This document shows positions 63,009 through 64,000 of a stretch of 64,000 nucleotides of DNA, piece after piece. Every line of letters begins with the position of its first letter. The stretch's first letter is position 1. The stretch lies in assembly GCF_029392815.1 (NCBI RefSeq), contig NZ_CP113942.1, positions 1,364,001 through 1,428,000 on the forward strand. The letters are read 5' to 3'. The notes under the pieces are model-generated. The model had not been told where the DNA came from. It did no database searches and saw only the letters and a program-made list of their open reading frames with translations. A program made the translations under genes and the position numbers. Origin of the DNA: Bifidobacterium sp. ESL0682 (lineage in GTDB: Bacteria > Actinomycetota > Actinomycetes > Actinomycetales > Bifidobacteriaceae).

Positions 63009-64000
63009 TCAGCCCCTGTCTTCATCACCGTTCTGCTTACGACGGAGCTGCTCAGCGGTGTCGCCCGGCTCGGGCTCGCCTTCGAACGGAACCTGCTTGA
63101 CTCCAAAATCACCGAACGCATCGCCGAAGACCTCGGAGACAATGTCCTCGTCCTCGTCTTTCACGTTGTCGGAATCGGCCTCATTCTTGTCTTCCGTTGA
63201 CTTGTCAGACACGCGCTGGGCCTTGGGCAACGCCAGTTCCGGGTTCTTTTTCTCTTTCAGGAGCGTACGGGCGTCGCCTGCAGTGACGAAGCTGCCGCAG
63301 ATGAGCACACCGTGGCCGTAGCCGACGCCCAACTCATCGTCAGCATCGACCATATTGACGGCCTCCTGAATGGCATCGGGAAGATCGTCGATACGGGTGA
63401 CACGATCACGACCGAACACGCCGACGGCGATCTTCTCAAGGTCTTCGGCGGGCATCACGCGGTCTCGCCACGAATTCTCGGTGACGATGATGTGGCTCAG
63501 CATCGGCTCAAGCGTGCCAAGATATTCTTCGACCTGCTTGTCCTTCATCATCGCGACTACGCCGACCAACTGCTTGAAGCTATAGTTCTCCTCGAGGGCC
63601 GCGCGCAGCGATTCGGCGGCGTTGACATTGTGGCCACCGTCGACGATGATGGTCGGCGAGGTGCGCACCTGCTCGATGCGGCCGGGAATCTTCACCCCGC
63701 CCAGTGCCTCAGCCACAACATCCTGCGTGAGCTGCCCGGAAACGGGAATGACCGTCTCGGCCGCCGCGAGCGCCGCCAAGGCGTTGTGCGCCTGATGCTC
63801 GCCGAACTTGGCGACTGGAATGTCCTCGTAGGTGCCGTTGGGCGTACGGAACGTGACCAGCTGGCCGCCGACCGCAGGCTGCCTGGAGACGACCTCCATC
63901 TCCTCGCCGTCGCGGACGAGTGTGGCATGTTCTTTGACGGCCGCCTCTTCCAAAATCGGCATGACTTCCATCTCGTGCGGCTGCACGCCGATGATGGCGG
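63009..64000 (-). CDS. folC: Folylpolyglutamate synthase/dihydrofolate synthase (C-terminal part, cut by window edge)
   Basis: The final 330 or so residues of a Mur-ligase-fold enzyme that adds glutamate to folates. GEHQAHNALAALAAAE is the typical central segment, then IPGRIEQVRTSPTIIVDGGH and VVAMMKDKQVEEYLGTLEP and VLICGSFVTAGDARTLLKE in the C-terminal domain. An acidic tail of about 75 residues follows the family's usual end. The frame stays open to the window edge, so the start lies outside. Located just upstream of smc. Confidence 0.9.
   Translation of the reverse strand, partial: AIIGVQPHEMEVMPILEEAAVKEHATLVRDGEEMEVVSRQPAVGGQLVTFRTPNGTYEDIPVAKFGEHQAHNALAALAAAETVIPVSGQLTQDVVAEALGGVKIPGRIEQVRTSPTIIVDGGHNVNAAESLRAALEENYSFKQLVGVVAMMKDKQVEEYLGTLEPMLSHIIVTENSWRDRVMPAEDLEKIAVGVFGRDRVTRIDDLPDAIQEAVNMVDADDELGVGYGHGVLICGSFVTAGDARTLLKEKKNPELALPKAQRVSDKSTEDKNEADSDNVKDEDEDIVSEVFGDAFGDFGVKQVPFEGEPEPGDTAEQLRRKQNGDEDRG

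Overview
The window is about 64 kb of a high-GC, gene-dense actinobacterial chromosome, almost certainly Bifidobacterium or a close relative in the Bifidobacteriaceae. The basis is gene content and order: ftsK-pgsA-cinA, DUF3710-DUF3159-TrmA-like methyltransferase, xerD-parA-scpA-scpB, infC-rpmI-rplT, a MurE/FemX/D-Asp ligase/racemase cell-wall block, smc next to folC, a sortase-C pilus locus and the 24-residue actinobacterial ribosomal protein bL37. No rRNA, tRNA, insertion sequence, prophage or CRISPR array was seen.

Layout. 0-7.4 kb: cinA (partial), pgsA, ftsK, a degenerate Fic-domain protein, miaA and a small alarmone synthetase. 7.4-16.2 kb: aldo/keto reductase, Bax-inhibitor-like membrane protein, aconitase, a P-type cation ATPase and a lipoprotein. 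16.2-25.9 kb: RNA uracil methyltransferase, DUF3159, DUF3710, exonuclease III, xerC, a small accessory gene pair (52-residue ORF plus GNAT), and a membrane protein-pheA-tyrA operon. 26-33 kb: typA, an NrtR-like regulator, scpB, scpA, parA, xerD. 33.2-39.2 kb: pilus locus with two LPxTG proteins and a class C sortase. 39.4-41 kb: rplT-rpmI-infC. 41-49 kb: butanediol-type dehydrogenase, VOC protein, thiamine pyrophosphokinase, ArsC-like protein, gap, ybaK, galM, bL37 and a sigma/anti-sigma-like pair. 49-55 kb: DnaQ-like exonuclease, then murE, femX, D-aspartate ligase and aspartate racemase, which together read as a peptidoglycan cross-bridge module ending in D-Asp. 55-59 kb: glycerate kinase and GntP permease, divergent from a CdaR regulator. 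59-64 kb: smc and folC (partial).

The strongest anomaly is technical or evolutionary. At least fourteen recognisable genes, several normally essential (ftsK, smc, murE), are each broken by a single-base indel at or beside a short homopolymer. In each case the downstream frame continues the expected family sequence exactly. The clustering on homopolymers and in housekeeping genes points to consensus errors in the assembly rather than real gene loss. I annotate these as single genes with an apparent frameshift and give the break point.

The biologically most interesting items are the Fic protein with a lost catalytic His and a VbhA-like N-terminus, the possible toxin-antitoxin pair beside xerC, the sortase-first pilus locus, the D-Asp bridge module, the glycerate locus, and a non-AUG start for infC.
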